DNA of 64,000 nt from Actinomadura montaniterrae (GTDB taxonomy: Bacteria; Actinomycetota; Actinomycetes; Streptosporangiales; Streptosporangiaceae), in assembly GCF_008923365.1 (NCBI RefSeq), contig NZ_WBMR01000020.1:1-64000 (forward strand). Direction: 5' to 3'. Under the pieces are notes generated by a model. That model worked only from the letters and a program-made list of their open reading frames with translations. It was not told the DNA's origin and did no database searches. Numbering within the stretch: position 1 is the stretch's first letter; each line of letters starts with the position of its first letter. Below are positions 45,974-54,291 of the stretch, piece by piece. Both the position numbers and the translations under genes were made by a program.

Positions 45974-46741
45974 ATGGACGCACCCCCCACGCTCGCCGGG
46001 CTGCTGCCCCAGGCGGCGTCGATCACCGTCCTCACCGGCGCCGGGATCTCCACCGACAGCGGCATCCCCGACTTCCGCGGCCCGCAGGGCGTCTGGACCA
46101 AGGACCCGTCCGCCGAGGCCATGTCCACGATCGGCGCCTACATCGCCGACCCCGAGGTGCGGCGCCGCTCCTGGCGGGCCCGCCGCGACCACCCGGCCTG
46201 GCACGCCGAGCCGAACGCCGCGCACGCCGCCCTCGTCGAACTGGAGCGGGCCGGCCGGCTCCGCGCGCTGATCACCCAGAACATCGACGGGCTGCACCAG
46301 CGGGCCGGGTCCGGCCCGGACACGGTGATCGAGATCCACGGCACCATGCGCGACGCGGTCTGCCTGTCCTGCGGCCTGCGCACCCCCATGCCGGACGTCC
46401 TCGCGCGGGTCGACGCGGGCGAGGACGACCCGCTCTGCACCGCCTGCGGCGGCATCCAGAAGTCCGCGACGATCTCGTTCGGGCAGGCGCTGGAGCAGGA
46501 CGTCCTCGACGCGGCGATCACCGCGGCGCGCTCCTGCGACCTGTTCCTCGCCGTCGGGACCTCGCTGACCGTCCAGCCGGCCGCCGGGCTGTGTCCGGAG
46601 GCCGTCGACCACGGCGCCCGGCTGGTGATCATGAACGCGGAGCCGACCCCCTACGATGGGCTGGCGGACGCGGTGCTGCGCGAGCCGATCGGGGAGGCGC
46701 TGCCGCGGCTGGCCCGCATCGCCCTCGGTACCGGGCGGTGA
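45974..46741 (+). CDS. Sir2-family NAD-dependent protein deacylase
   Basis: Sirtuin of 255 residues. NAD-binding TGAGISTDSGIPDFRGPQG at the N-terminus, catalytic TQNIDGLHQRAG and EIHGT with the active His, and a zinc site made by CLSC and CTAC. It ends with FLAVGTSLTVQPAAGL. It removes acetyl or other acyl groups from lysines. TAACCT six bases ahead of the ATG suggests a leaderless transcript. It is divergent from the sulfotransferase and precedes the LD-carboxypeptidase by 91 nt. Confidence 0.94.
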   Translation: MDAPPTLAGLLPQAASITVLTGAGISTDSGIPDFRGPQGVWTKDPSAEAMSTIGAYIADPEVRRRSWRARRDHPAWHAEPNAAHAALVELERAGRLRALITQNIDGLHQRAGSGPDTVIEIHGTMRDAVCLSCGLRTPMPDVLARVDAGEDDPLCTACGGIQKSATISFGQALEQDVLDAAITAARSCDLFLAVGTSLTVQPAAGLCPEAVDHGARLVIMNAEPTPYDGLADAVLREPIGEALPRLARIALGTGR

Positions 46742-46832
46742 TCCGTTGGCGGGTCGTGACCGGGCGCCCCTTCCGCTGGCGGCCGGATCCTGACAAGCTC
46801 TATCCGTTGCGGTGCGAGGAGGGATCGGGTTG

Positions 46833-47921
46833 ATGAGCGGGGGCGCCCGCGCGGAGGGGGTCGAGGGGCCGTCCGACGCGCCCGCCGCAGGCCTGCCCGG
46901 CGAACGGCCGGCACGGGGGAGGACCCGCAGGTACCGGCGTCTGCGCCCGGGGGACCGGGTCGCGGTCGTCGCGCCCAGCGGCCCCGCCGAGCCGGCGCGG
47001 CTCGAGGCGGGCTGCGCCGCGCTGCGCGACCTCGGCCTTGACGTCGTGGTCGGCAAGCACGCCCTCGACCGTGTCAACCTCGGCGCCCCGGGGCCCGTCC
47101 GCGACGACTGGCACCGGCTCGCCGGCGCCGACGCCGACCGCGCCGCCGACCTCCAGACCGCCTGGTGCGACCCGCGCGTCCGCGCCGTGATCTGCGCCCG
47201 CGGCGGCTACGGCGCCACCCGCGTCCTCGACCACCTCGACTGGGACGCGCTCGCCGCCGCGGCGGAGGCGCCCGGAGGCCCGAAGATCCTGCACGGCTCC
47301 AGCGACGTCACCGCTCTGCACGCGGCGTTCGGCGCGCGCCTCGGCGTCACCACGTCGTTCGGCCCGATGCCCGCCGGCCTGATCGCCGACATCGGCGCCC
47401 CCGACCCCGGCGGCGACCTCGCCGCCACCCTCGACGGCCTGCGCGCCGCGCTGTTCGGCGGCCCCGTCACCCTCCCCGGCACGCACGCGCTGCGCCCGGG
47501 ACGCGCCGAGGGCCCGCTCACCGGCGGCACCCTCACCTTGATCACCACACTGCTCGGCACCCCGTACGCCCCGCCGCCCGCGAAGGGCGGCATCGTTTTC
47601 CTGGAGGACGTCACGGAGGCGCCGTACCGGATCGACCGGATGCTCGTCCAGCTGCTCCAGGCCGGCTGGCTCGACGGCGCGGCGGGCGTCGCGCTCGGCT
47701 CGTGGGAACGCTCCGGCGACCCCGCCGAGCTGGACGCCGTGTTCGCCGCGCGGCTCGGGCCGCTCGGCGTCCCCGTCCTCGCCGGGCTGCCCGCCGGGCA
47801 CGGCGCCCGGCAGGCCACGCTCGAGCTCGGCGCGCCCGCCGTGCTCGACGCGTCCGGTGATCTGAACCCCGGGCCGGACGGCGGCGTACTGACCCTGGAA
47901 GCGCCGGGAGGTGTGCGATGA
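46833..47921 (+). CDS. LD-carboxypeptidase, S66 family
   Basis: Cytosolic peptidase of 362 residues that removes the terminal D-Ala from murein tetrapeptides during cell-wall recycling. The catalytic Ser should be in GSSDVTALH near residue 160, the Glu in IVFLEDVTEAPYRIDRML and the His in LPAGHGARQATLELG. ARGGYGATRVLDHLDW is typical. The first 40 residues are an Arg-rich non-conserved tail; a start further in is possible, but ATG 46833 has GAGGAGGG upstream. It overlaps the next gene by four bases. Confidence 0.9.
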   Translation: MSGGARAEGVEGPSDAPAAGLPGERPARGRTRRYRRLRPGDRVAVVAPSGPAEPARLEAGCAALRDLGLDVVVGKHALDRVNLGAPGPVRDDWHRLAGADADRAADLQTAWCDPRVRAVICARGGYGATRVLDHLDWDALAAAAEAPGGPKILHGSSDVTALHAAFGARLGVTTSFGPMPAGLIADIGAPDPGGDLAATLDGLRAALFGGPVTLPGTHALRPGRAEGPLTGGTLTLITTLLGTPYAPPPAKGGIVFLEDVTEAPYRIDRMLVQLLQAGWLDGAAGVALGSWERSGDPAELDAVFAARLGPLGVPVLAGLPAGHGARQATLELGAPAVLDASGDLNPGPDGGVLTLEAPGGVR

Positions 47922-48808
47922 GCGGCCGGCACGCCCGTCCCGACCCGTGGGACGACGGAACACTCGACTCGCTGCTGGTACTGGTGGCCGAGAGCCTCGG
48001 CTACGCCTGCCATCGGGCGCCGGGGGAGGTGATGCTGCTGGAGGGCGCCAACCGGCTGCACGTCAGCATGCGCGACCTGCGGCAGCTCGCCCGGATGGTG
48101 CCGCGCGACGACTGGCCGGCGCTGGTGTCCGACCACGTCACCACGATCGTCACCGCGATCGAGGAGCCTCTCGACCTCAGCGACTTCGACCTCGCGCAGC
48201 ACCTGCTGCGCACCCGGATCTACCCGGCGGAGGCCGACAACGGCGTGCTCGCGGCCCGGCCGTTCGCGCCCGGGCTGATCGAGGCCGTCGTGGTCGACAC
48301 CCCCACCACCGTCCGGACGGTCACCACCGACGAGATGAACGGCTGGCCGGTGTCCGGCGACGCGCTGTTCATGCTGGGCCGCGCCAACGTCCGAGCGGAC
48401 GGACCGCTCCAGCTCGACGAGCAGGACCTCGGCGGCGTCCGGGTGTCGGTGCTGCACGGCTGGACGTTCTACGCCGTCACGCACCTGGCGTGGCTGGAGG
48501 AGTACCTGCCGATCGGCCCGCACGGCGCGCTGGTCATCGCCCCGAACCGGAGCCTGATCGTCGCGCACGCGCTGAGCATGTCGGAGGTCCACCCGCGGGC
48601 CCGCTACCGCGCCGCCGTGGCCGCCGCGAACGAGCTGCAGGCGCAGGCGCACCGCGCCTACGAGGAGGGGCCGGGCTCGCTCAGCCCGCACCTGTACTGG
48701 TGGCGCGCCGGTGAGCTGACCTACCTGGAGACGCGCTACGAGGGCGACTCGCTCGTCCTGCCGCGCGAGCTCACCTCCGTGCTGGCCACCTCTACCGCGG
48801 AGTACTGA
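47918..48808 (+). CDS. YtpQ/DUF1444-like uncharacterised protein
   Basis: Soluble protein of 296 residues, with no signal or helices. The middle, VVVDTPTTVRTVTTDEMNGW, followed by LGRANVRADGP and LVIAPNRSLIVAH, follows the pattern I associate with DUF1444 (YtpQ), whose function is unknown. A Bacillus homologue neighbours thioredoxin-like genes, but nothing comparable is here. The ATG overlaps the LD-carboxypeptidase stop (ATGA), and glycerate kinase begins two bases after its stop, so the three form an operon. Confidence 0.6.
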   Translation: MSGRHARPDPWDDGTLDSLLVLVAESLGYACHRAPGEVMLLEGANRLHVSMRDLRQLARMVPRDDWPALVSDHVTTIVTAIEEPLDLSDFDLAQHLLRTRIYPAEADNGVLAARPFAPGLIEAVVVDTPTTVRTVTTDEMNGWPVSGDALFMLGRANVRADGPLQLDEQDLGGVRVSVLHGWTFYAVTHLAWLEEYLPIGPHGALVIAPNRSLIVAHALSMSEVHPRARYRAAVAAANELQAQAHRAYEEGPGSLSPHLYWWRAGELTYLETRYEGDSLVLPRELTSVLATSTAEY

Positions 48809-48810
48809 GG

Positions 48811-49983
48811 GTGAAGATCGTCATCGCGCCCGACTCGTTCAAGGGCAGCCTGTCGGCGGCGGAGGTCTGCGCGGCGGTGGAGGCCGGGGCGCGGCGCGCC
48901 GTGCCGGACGCCGAGGTGGTCCGGGCCCCGATGGCCGACGGCGGCGAGGGCACCCTCGACTGCTTCGTCGCCGCGCGCGGCGGCGACCTGGTCGAGGTCG
49001 CCGCGACCGACCCGGTGGGCCGTCCGGTGAAGGCCGCCTACGCGCTGTCGGGCGACGGCCGGTCCGCGGTCGTGGAGCTGGCCGCCGCGTCCGGGCTCCC
49101 GCTGGTCGAGCAGGCGCCCGATCCGCTGCGCGCCGACACCGCGGGCACCGGCGAGCTGATCGCCGACGCGGTCCGGCGCGGCGCCCGCGACGTACTGGTC
49201 TGCATCGGCGGCAGCGCCAGCACCGACGGCGGCACCGGACTGCTGCGCGCCCTCGGCGTCCGCTTCCTGGACGCGGCCGCCGCCGACCTGCCGCCCGGCG
49301 GCGCCGCGCTGGCGCGCCTCGAGACGATCGACGACTCGGGCGTCCCGGACGCGGTGCGCGCCGCCCGGTTCCGGGTCGCGTGCGACGTCACCAACCCCCT
49401 CGTCGGGCCGGAGGGCGCGGCCGCGGTGTTCGGGCCGCAGAAGGGCGCCGACCCCGCGCAGGTCCGCGAGCTGGACGCGGCGCTCACCCGGTTCGCCGAC
49501 GTGGTCGCCGCCCGGTTCGGCGTCCGCGTCCACGACCTGCCGGGCGCGGGCGCGGCCGGCGGCACCTGCGGCGGCCTCGTCGGCGTGCTCGGCGCCGAGC
49601 CGTCCCCCGGCGCGCGTCTCGTCGCCGAAGCCGTCGGCCTGGACGAGGCGCTGGACGGCGCCGACCTCGTGATCACGGGCGAGGGCCGGGTGGACGGCCA
49701 GAGCGCCGGCGGGAAGGTCGTCTCCGCCGTCGCCGCCCTGGCCAAGGACCGCGCCATCCCCGCCGTCGCGCTCGCCGGCGGCGTCACCGGCCCGCTGGAC
49801 GAGCTCCACGGCCTCGGCCTCACCGCCGCGTTCAGCATCGCCGACGGGCCCCGCACCCTGGACGCCCTCAAAGCCGACGCCGCGCCCCTGCTGAGGGCGC
49901 TGGCCGAACAAGTAGCGCGTGTCTATGTGGGGGGACGTGTCTATGTGGGGGGACGACCCCCCACACCCCCCGGTGCGGGGTGA
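48811..49983 (+). CDS. glxK: Glycerate kinase (GarK/GlxK family) with repeat-derived C-terminus
   Basis: Glycerate 2-kinase of 390 residues. N-terminal VIAPDSFKGSLSAAEV, then MADGGEGTLDCFVAA, CIGGSASTDGGTG and VITGEGRVDGQSAGGK are diagnostic. The family normally ends near LAEQVARV; here about 15 more residues, VYVGGRVYVGGRPPTPPGAG, are encoded by a duplicated 18-bp unit and by the left part of a palindromic repeat, which also provides the TGA. The tail is thus probably recent and non-functional. The start is GTG 48811, two bases after the previous stop. Confidence 0.88.
   Translation: MKIVIAPDSFKGSLSAAEVCAAVEAGARRAVPDAEVVRAPMADGGEGTLDCFVAARGGDLVEVAATDPVGRPVKAAYALSGDGRSAVVELAAASGLPLVEQAPDPLRADTAGTGELIADAVRRGARDVLVCIGGSASTDGGTGLLRALGVRFLDAAAADLPPGGAALARLETIDDSGVPDAVRAARFRVACDVTNPLVGPEGAAAVFGPQKGADPAQVRELDAALTRFADVVAARFGVRVHDLPGAGAAGGTCGGLVGVLGAEPSPGARLVAEAVGLDEALDGADLVITGEGRVDGQSAGGKVVSAVAALAKDRAIPAVALAGGVTGPLDELHGLGLTAAFSIADGPRTLDALKADAAPLLRALAEQVARVYVGGRVYVGGRPPTPPGAG
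49919..49954 (+). repeat. 18-bp tandem duplication in the glycerate kinase 3' end
   Basis: GTGTCTATGTGGGGGGAC occurs twice without a gap (49919-49936 and 49937-49954), keeping the frame and doubling VYVGGR in the protein. The unit is the outer edge of the palindromic repeat at locus B. Confidence 0.9.
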
Positions 49984-50053
49984 GCGGCGCCTTTCGCTCC
50001 GCTGGCGCTCCGCTACAGTTGCCGCTCACCCCGGTGGGGGGCCTGCCCCCCAC
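49945..50053 (-). repeat. Palindromic repeat, locus B, enclosing the glycerate kinase stop codon
   Basis: GTGGGGGG (49945-49952) pairs with CCCCCCAC (49957-49964). GGGGTGAGCGGC (49977-49988) pairs with GCCGCTCACCCC (50021-50032), 12 bp, and its left arm holds the kinase TGA (49981-49983). The 32-nt loop includes TTTCGCTCCGCTGGCGCTCC, nearly the core of loci A and C. A third hairpin, GTGGGGGGC-CT-GCCCCCCAC, is at 50034-50053. The copy sits between convergent genes and points the same way as the three copies of locus A. Confidence 0.85.
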
Positions 50054-50097
50054 GCCCCCCGGCGGGGGCTTCGCCCCCACACCCCCGCCGCGCCTGG

Positions 50098-50715
50098 TCA
50101 GGCGGCGATCGGTTGCGGGGCCTCGGTGGGTTCCGGGGTCTTGATCTGCAAGGCCGGTAGGAAGACATGTGCTAGGGGGCCGATGGCCACGGCGTACAGG
50201 ACGGTCCCTATGCCGACGGTGCCGCCTAGCAGCCAGCCGACGGCTAGGACGCTCAGCTCGATCCCGGTGCGCACGACCCGGATCGAGTGGCCCCGCCCGG
50301 CCAGGCCGGTCATCAAGCCGTCGCGCGGGCCGGGGCCGAGGCCCGCGCCGATGTAGCAGCCGGTGGCGAAGCCGCCGGCCAGCACGCCGAGGAGCAGGAA
50401 CGTCCAGCGGGCCGCGAGCGCGTCCGGGCTCGGCAGCAGCCAGAGGAACAGGTCCGCGAACGCGCCGACGAGCACGACGTTGCTGATGGTGCCGAGGCCG
50501 GGACGCTGCCGCAGCGGGATCCAGGCGAGCATCACCACCGCGCCGGCGATGATGATCCAGGTGCCGATGGACAGCCCGAACCGGCGGGACAGGCCCTGGT
50601 GGAAGACGTCCCACGGGTCGTTCCCGAGCCGGGAGGACACCTGCAGCGCGATGCCCAGGCCGTACAAGGCCAATCCCGCATAGAGCTGCACGAGGCGCCG
50701 CGCCATCAAGGCCAT
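50098..50715 (-). CDS. YczE-like membrane protein
   Basis: Membrane protein of 205 residues with five helices: LYGLGIALQVSSRLGNDPWDVFHQGLS, GLGTISNVVLVGAFADLF, GCYIGAGLGPGPRDGLMTGL and VRTGIELSVLAVGWLLGGTVGIGT are typical of the YczE/YitT group. The start is ATG 50715 with GGAG seven bases upstream. It is divergent from a MocR-type regulator; the same pairing (YczR-YczE) occurs in Bacillus, so it is probably regulated by that neighbour. It may transport an amine or vitamin B6-related compound; this is unproven. Confidence 0.82.
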   Translation of the reverse strand: MALMARRLVQLYAGLALYGLGIALQVSSRLGNDPWDVFHQGLSRRFGLSIGTWIIIAGAVVMLAWIPLRQRPGLGTISNVVLVGAFADLFLWLLPSPDALAARWTFLLLGVLAGGFATGCYIGAGLGPGPRDGLMTGLAGRGHSIRVVRTGIELSVLAVGWLLGGTVGIGTVLYAVAIGPLAHVFLPALQIKTPEPTEAPQPIAA

Positions 50716-50765
50716 TTCTTGCTCCAGGGTGAAGTCATGTCCGCTTGCTCCGCTATTCTGCAGAG

Positions 50766-50808
50766 AAGTGGCCTGGCAACGACAGGGCCAATATGTGAAA
50801 GTGGTCTG
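50766..50808 (+). promoter_or_regulatory. Likely MocR operator: direct repeats 33 bp apart
   Basis: AAGTGGCCTG (50766-50775) is repeated as AAGTGGTCTG (50799-50808), nine of ten bases alike and 33 bp from start to start, three helical turns. TGGCCTG (50769-50775) also forms a dyad with CAGGGCCA (50783-50790). It lies in the 100-nt space between the YczE-like gene and the MocR gene. Confidence 0.5.
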
Positions 50809-50815
50809 TGTGAGC

Positions 50816-52267
50816 ATGCGATACGTCAGCGGCGTCCAACTGGCCCGGCTGCTCGGCGACGTGCCGCGCGAGCGTCCCGTCTACGCCGCGCTGGCCCACG
50901 CCGTCCGGACCCTCGTCCTCGACGGCCGGCTCGCGCTGCGGACCCGGCTGCCCGCCGAGCGGGACCTGGCCGCCGCGCTCGGCGTCAGCCGCACCACGGT
51001 GACCGCCGCCTACGACCGGCTGCGCGAGGAGGGCTACATCGAGAGCCGGCAGGGCGCGGGGAGCTGGACGGCGCTGCCGCCGGTCCGCATGTCGTCCGCC
51101 GAGCCGGCACCCGGCGCGCGCTTCGGGAAGGCGCACCCGGTGCCCGACGACCCGGCGTTCATCGACCTCGGCTGCGCCACGCCCGGCGCGCCGCAGGTCT
51201 TCAACGAGGCGGTCGCCGCGGCGGTGGAGGAACTGCCCCGCTACAGCGGCGGCCCCGGCTACGAGCCCGCCGGGCTGGCCGGGCTGCGCGAGGTGATCGC
51301 CGCGGGGTACGAGGCGCGCGGCGTGCCGACCCGCCCCGACCAGATCGTCGTCACGACCGGCGCGCAGCACGCGTTCACGCTGCTGACGCAGACGCTCGTG
51401 GAACCCGGCGACCCGGTGATGGTGGAGCGCCCGACGTACCCGCACGCGCTCGGCGCGCTGCGGCGGCGCGGCGCCCGGCTCGTCCCCGTCGGGGTGAACG
51501 AGGGCTGGGACATGGAGCTCGTCGCGGGCAGCATGCGGCAGGCCGCCGTCCGGATGGCCTACACGATCGCCGACTTCCACAACCCGACCGGCCTGCTGAT
51601 GGCCGCCGACGACCGGGCCGCGCTGGTGGACGCGGCGCGCCGCGCGGACGCGTTCGTCGTCGCCGACGAGACCTTCGCCGACCTCGCCCACGACCCGGAC
51701 GCGCCGCGCCTGCCGCCGGTCGCCGCCTACGACACCGGCGGCCGCGTCGCCACCATCGGGTCGGCGTCCAAGCTCATGTGGGGCGGGCTGAGGATCGGCT
51801 GGATCCGCACCACCGGGCCGCTCGCCCGCCGGCTGGTGCTGGCGCGCGAGCCGTTCGACATGGCCAGCCCGGTGCTCGACCAGCTGATCGTCCGGGAGCT
51901 GCTGCTGCGGATCGACGACGTGCGGGCCGAGCGCGCCGCGACCCTGCTGCGCAACCGGGACGCGCTCGCCGCGGCGCTGCGGGAGCTGCTGCCCGGCTGG
52001 GAGTTCCGCCTGCCCGACGGCGGCATGTCGCTGTGGGCGCGGCTCGGCGCGCCCGTCGCCACCATGCTCGCCGAGACCGCCGAGCGGTTCGGCGTGCGGG
52101 TCGTCGCGGGCCCGGTGTTCGGCGTGGACGGCGTCCTGGAGGACTACGTCCGCCTGCCCTACGTCCTGCCGCCTAGCACCCTCAGGGACGCGGTGGAGCG
52201 GCTGGCGCTCGCCTACCGCGAGGTGCAGGCGGCCCCGGCGCCGAGGCCGCTGCCCGCCTACGTGTGA
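50816..52267 (+). CDS. MocR-type regulator: GntR HTH fused to aminotransferase-like domain
   Basis: Protein of 483 residues. Residues about 10-80 form a GntR winged helix: LPAERDLAAALGVSRTTVTAAYDRLREEGYIESRQGAGSW. The rest is a class I aminotransferase fold for PLP: GGPGYEPAGLAGLREVIA, TTGAQHAFTLLTQTL, ADFHNPTGLLM, VADETFADL and SASKLMWGGLRIGW, whose Lys should bind PLP. Such regulators respond to PLP or an amino compound. The start is ATG 50816, or GTG 50810. It shares a promoter region with the YczE-like gene and probably controls both. Confidence 0.9.
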   Translation: MRYVSGVQLARLLGDVPRERPVYAALAHAVRTLVLDGRLALRTRLPAERDLAAALGVSRTTVTAAYDRLREEGYIESRQGAGSWTALPPVRMSSAEPAPGARFGKAHPVPDDPAFIDLGCATPGAPQVFNEAVAAAVEELPRYSGGPGYEPAGLAGLREVIAAGYEARGVPTRPDQIVVTTGAQHAFTLLTQTLVEPGDPVMVERPTYPHALGALRRRGARLVPVGVNEGWDMELVAGSMRQAAVRMAYTIADFHNPTGLLMAADDRAALVDAARRADAFVVADETFADLAHDPDAPRLPPVAAYDTGGRVATIGSASKLMWGGLRIGWIRTTGPLARRLVLAREPFDMASPVLDQLIVRELLLRIDDVRAERAATLLRNRDALAAALRELLPGWEFRLPDGGMSLWARLGAPVATMLAETAERFGVRVVAGPVFGVDGVLEDYVRLPYVLPPSTLRDAVERLALAYREVQAAPAPRPLPAYV

Positions 52268-52281
52268 CCGGCGGCCGTCAC
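52264..52281. terminator. Small dyad joining two convergent stop codons
   Basis: GTGAC (52264-52268) and GTCAC (52277-52281) pair around eight bases. The left arm contains the MocR TGA and the right arm the CBS gene TGA (minus strand). With only five pairs it is a weak terminator at best. Confidence 0.35.
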
Positions 52282-52712
52282 GGCGCCCGCTGGATGTAGT
52301 CGACGAGGTGCTCGCGCTCGCTCTCCAGCTCGTCGATGGCGCTCTTCACCACGTCGCCGATGCTGACGATGCCGGCGAGGCGCCCGCCGTCGACGACGGG
52401 GACGTGCCGGAACCGGTTCTCGGTCATGGTGCGCCGCAGGTCCTCCAGGTCCTCGCCGGGCCCGCAGGTGTGCACGTCGGCCGTCATGATCTCTGAGACG
52501 GGGCGGTCGAGCAGCCCCGCGCCGCGGTCGTGCATCCGCCGCACGACGTCGCGCTCGGTGACGATGCCGGCGATCGAGGTGCCGTCGGGCGACACGACCG
52601 CCGCCCCGATGTTGTGCTCGGCCAGGACGGCCAGCAGTTGCCGCACGGTGGCGTCGGGCGTCACCGTCGCCACCGTGTCTCCCTTCCTGCGCAGGATCTC
52701 GCGAATCCGCAT
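52278..52712 (-). CDS. Protein with two CBS domains
   Basis: Protein of 144 residues made of two CBS motifs: VRQLLAVLAEHNIGAAVV-GIVTERDVVRRM and LEDLRRTMTENRFRHVPVVDGGRLAGIVSIGDVVK, the classical stand-alone CBS pair that binds adenine nucleotides. The start is ATG 52712. It is similar to actinobacterial hypoxia- or stress-linked CBS proteins, but I cannot tie it to a partner here. The 256-nt space to ndh has the divergent promoters; I see no firm operator in it. Confidence 0.88.
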   Translation of the reverse strand: MRIREILRRKGDTVATVTPDATVRQLLAVLAEHNIGAAVVSPDGTSIAGIVTERDVVRRMHDRGAGLLDRPVSEIMTADVHTCGPGEDLEDLRRTMTENRFRHVPVVDGGRLAGIVSIGDVVKSAIDELESEREHLVDYIQRAP

Positions 52713-52968
52713 GGTTCACGCTCCGGTGCCGGTCTCGGACCCGTGGCGGGCGTCCGCCGGGGGGCTTGTTCCTGACAAGGTCGCATGGTTCGGCGTCCGG
52801 GAAAACCCCGGCACGGTACATCATTTCCGGACCGGCGCCGGTCCGGTGACGCGCCGGGGGATGCCCGGGGCGTCCTGACAGGTCGTGTTCACCCGACCCC
52901 GGTCCGTGGAAGTGGATCACCGGTCACGTAATGTGGTTTCTTGATCACTCAGTGAAGGTCCGACCGAG

Positions 52969-54291
52969 GTGACCAGGGAGCCCGCCGTGCCCGTACCGCG
53001 AATCGTGATCATGGGCGCCGGCTTCGCCGGCTACAACACCGCCCGCACGCTGGAGCGCCTGCTCCGGCCCGCCAAGGCCGAGATCGTGATGGTCGCGCCG
53101 TTCGGCTACACGCTCTACCAGCCGCTGCTGCCGCAGGTGGCGGGCGGCGTGCTGGACCCGCGCGCCATCGCGGGGCCGCTGCACCGGCTGCTGAGCCGCA
53201 CCCAGCTGCTGCCGGGCAAGGTGCGCGGCGCGGACCTGCACGAGCGGACGATCGACGTCGAGAAGATCGACGGGACGAAGGTGTCGCTGCACTACGACCG
53301 GCTCGTCCTCGCCGCGGGCAGCGTCACCCGCACCTTCGACATCCCGGGGCTGAAGGAGCACGCGCACGGCCTGAAGAACCTCGCCGAGGCGGTCTACCTG
53401 CGCGACCACGTGATCGCGCAGCTGGAGCTGGCGAACGTCAGCATGGACCCGGCGGAGCGGGCCGCGCGGCTCGGGTTCCTGGTCGTCGGCGGCGGCTACT
53501 CGGGCGTGGAGACCTGCGCGAATTTGCAGCTGCTCACCACCAAGGCGCTGCGCCGGTTCCCGCGCCTGGATCCGGCGCTGCTGACCTGGACGCTCATCGA
53601 CATCGCGCCGAAGCTGCTGCCGGAGCTCGGCGAGCGGCTCGGCCGGGAGGCGATGCGGCTGCTCAGCCGCCGCGGCGTCGACATCCGGCTCGGCACCACC
53701 CTCGAACGGCTGGAACCGCACTGCGCGCACCTCACCGACGGGACGACGCTGCCGTGCCGCACCGCGATCTGGACGGCCGGCGTCACGCCCAGCCCGGTGA
53801 TCTCCACCCTGAACCTGCCCGCCGACCGCGGCCGGGTCCGGGTCGGCGCCGACCTGCGGCTCGCCGACTTCCCCGACGTGTACGCGGTCGGCGACGCGGC
53901 CGCCGTCCCCGACCTCGCGCGCGGCGGCGGCGACGCGATGTGCCCGCCGACCGCGCAGCACGCCACGCGGCAGGCCCGCGTCGCCGCGCACAACGTCGCC
54001 GCGTCGCTGCTCGGCCACGAGCCCCGCCAGTACCGGCACAAGGACCTCGGCCTGGTCGTCGACCTCGGCGGCGTCCAGGCGGTCGCGCGGCCCCTCGGCG
54101 TGGAGCTGACCGGGATCGTCGCGCAGGCCGTCACCCGCGGCTACCACCTCGCGACGGTGCCGTCGGTGTCGGCGCGGGCGCGGGTGCTCGGCCAGTGGCT
54201 GATCCACGCGGCGGCCGGCGACGACCTGATCCGGCTCGGGCTGCTCGACCCGCGCACCAGCAGCCTCGTCGACGTCGAACACAGCTTGTGA
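52969..54291 (+). CDS. ndh: Type II NADH dehydrogenase (NDH-2)
   Basis: Membrane-bound single-subunit NADH:quinone oxidoreductase, 440 residues, no proton pumping. FAD site VIMGAGFAGYNTARTLE at the N-terminus, NADH site FLVVGGGYSGVETCANL near residue 170, and VYAVGDAAAVPDLARGG at the second FAD motif. The C-terminus has an amphipathic segment that should touch the membrane. The start is GTG 52969. Its TGA overlaps the GTG of lpqY (GTGA), an unusual coupling to sugar import. Confidence 0.9.
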   Translation: MTREPAVPVPRIVIMGAGFAGYNTARTLERLLRPAKAEIVMVAPFGYTLYQPLLPQVAGGVLDPRAIAGPLHRLLSRTQLLPGKVRGADLHERTIDVEKIDGTKVSLHYDRLVLAAGSVTRTFDIPGLKEHAHGLKNLAEAVYLRDHVIAQLELANVSMDPAERAARLGFLVVGGGYSGVETCANLQLLTTKALRRFPRLDPALLTWTLIDIAPKLLPELGERLGREAMRLLSRRGVDIRLGTTLERLEPHCAHLTDGTTLPCRTAIWTAGVTPSPVISTLNLPADRGRVRVGADLRLADFPDVYAVGDAAAVPDLARGGGDAMCPPTAQHATRQARVAAHNVAASLLGHEPRQYRHKDLGLVVDLGGVQAVARPLGVELTGIVAQAVTRGYHLATVPSVSARARVLGQWLIHAAAGDDLIRLGLLDPRTSSLVDVEHSL

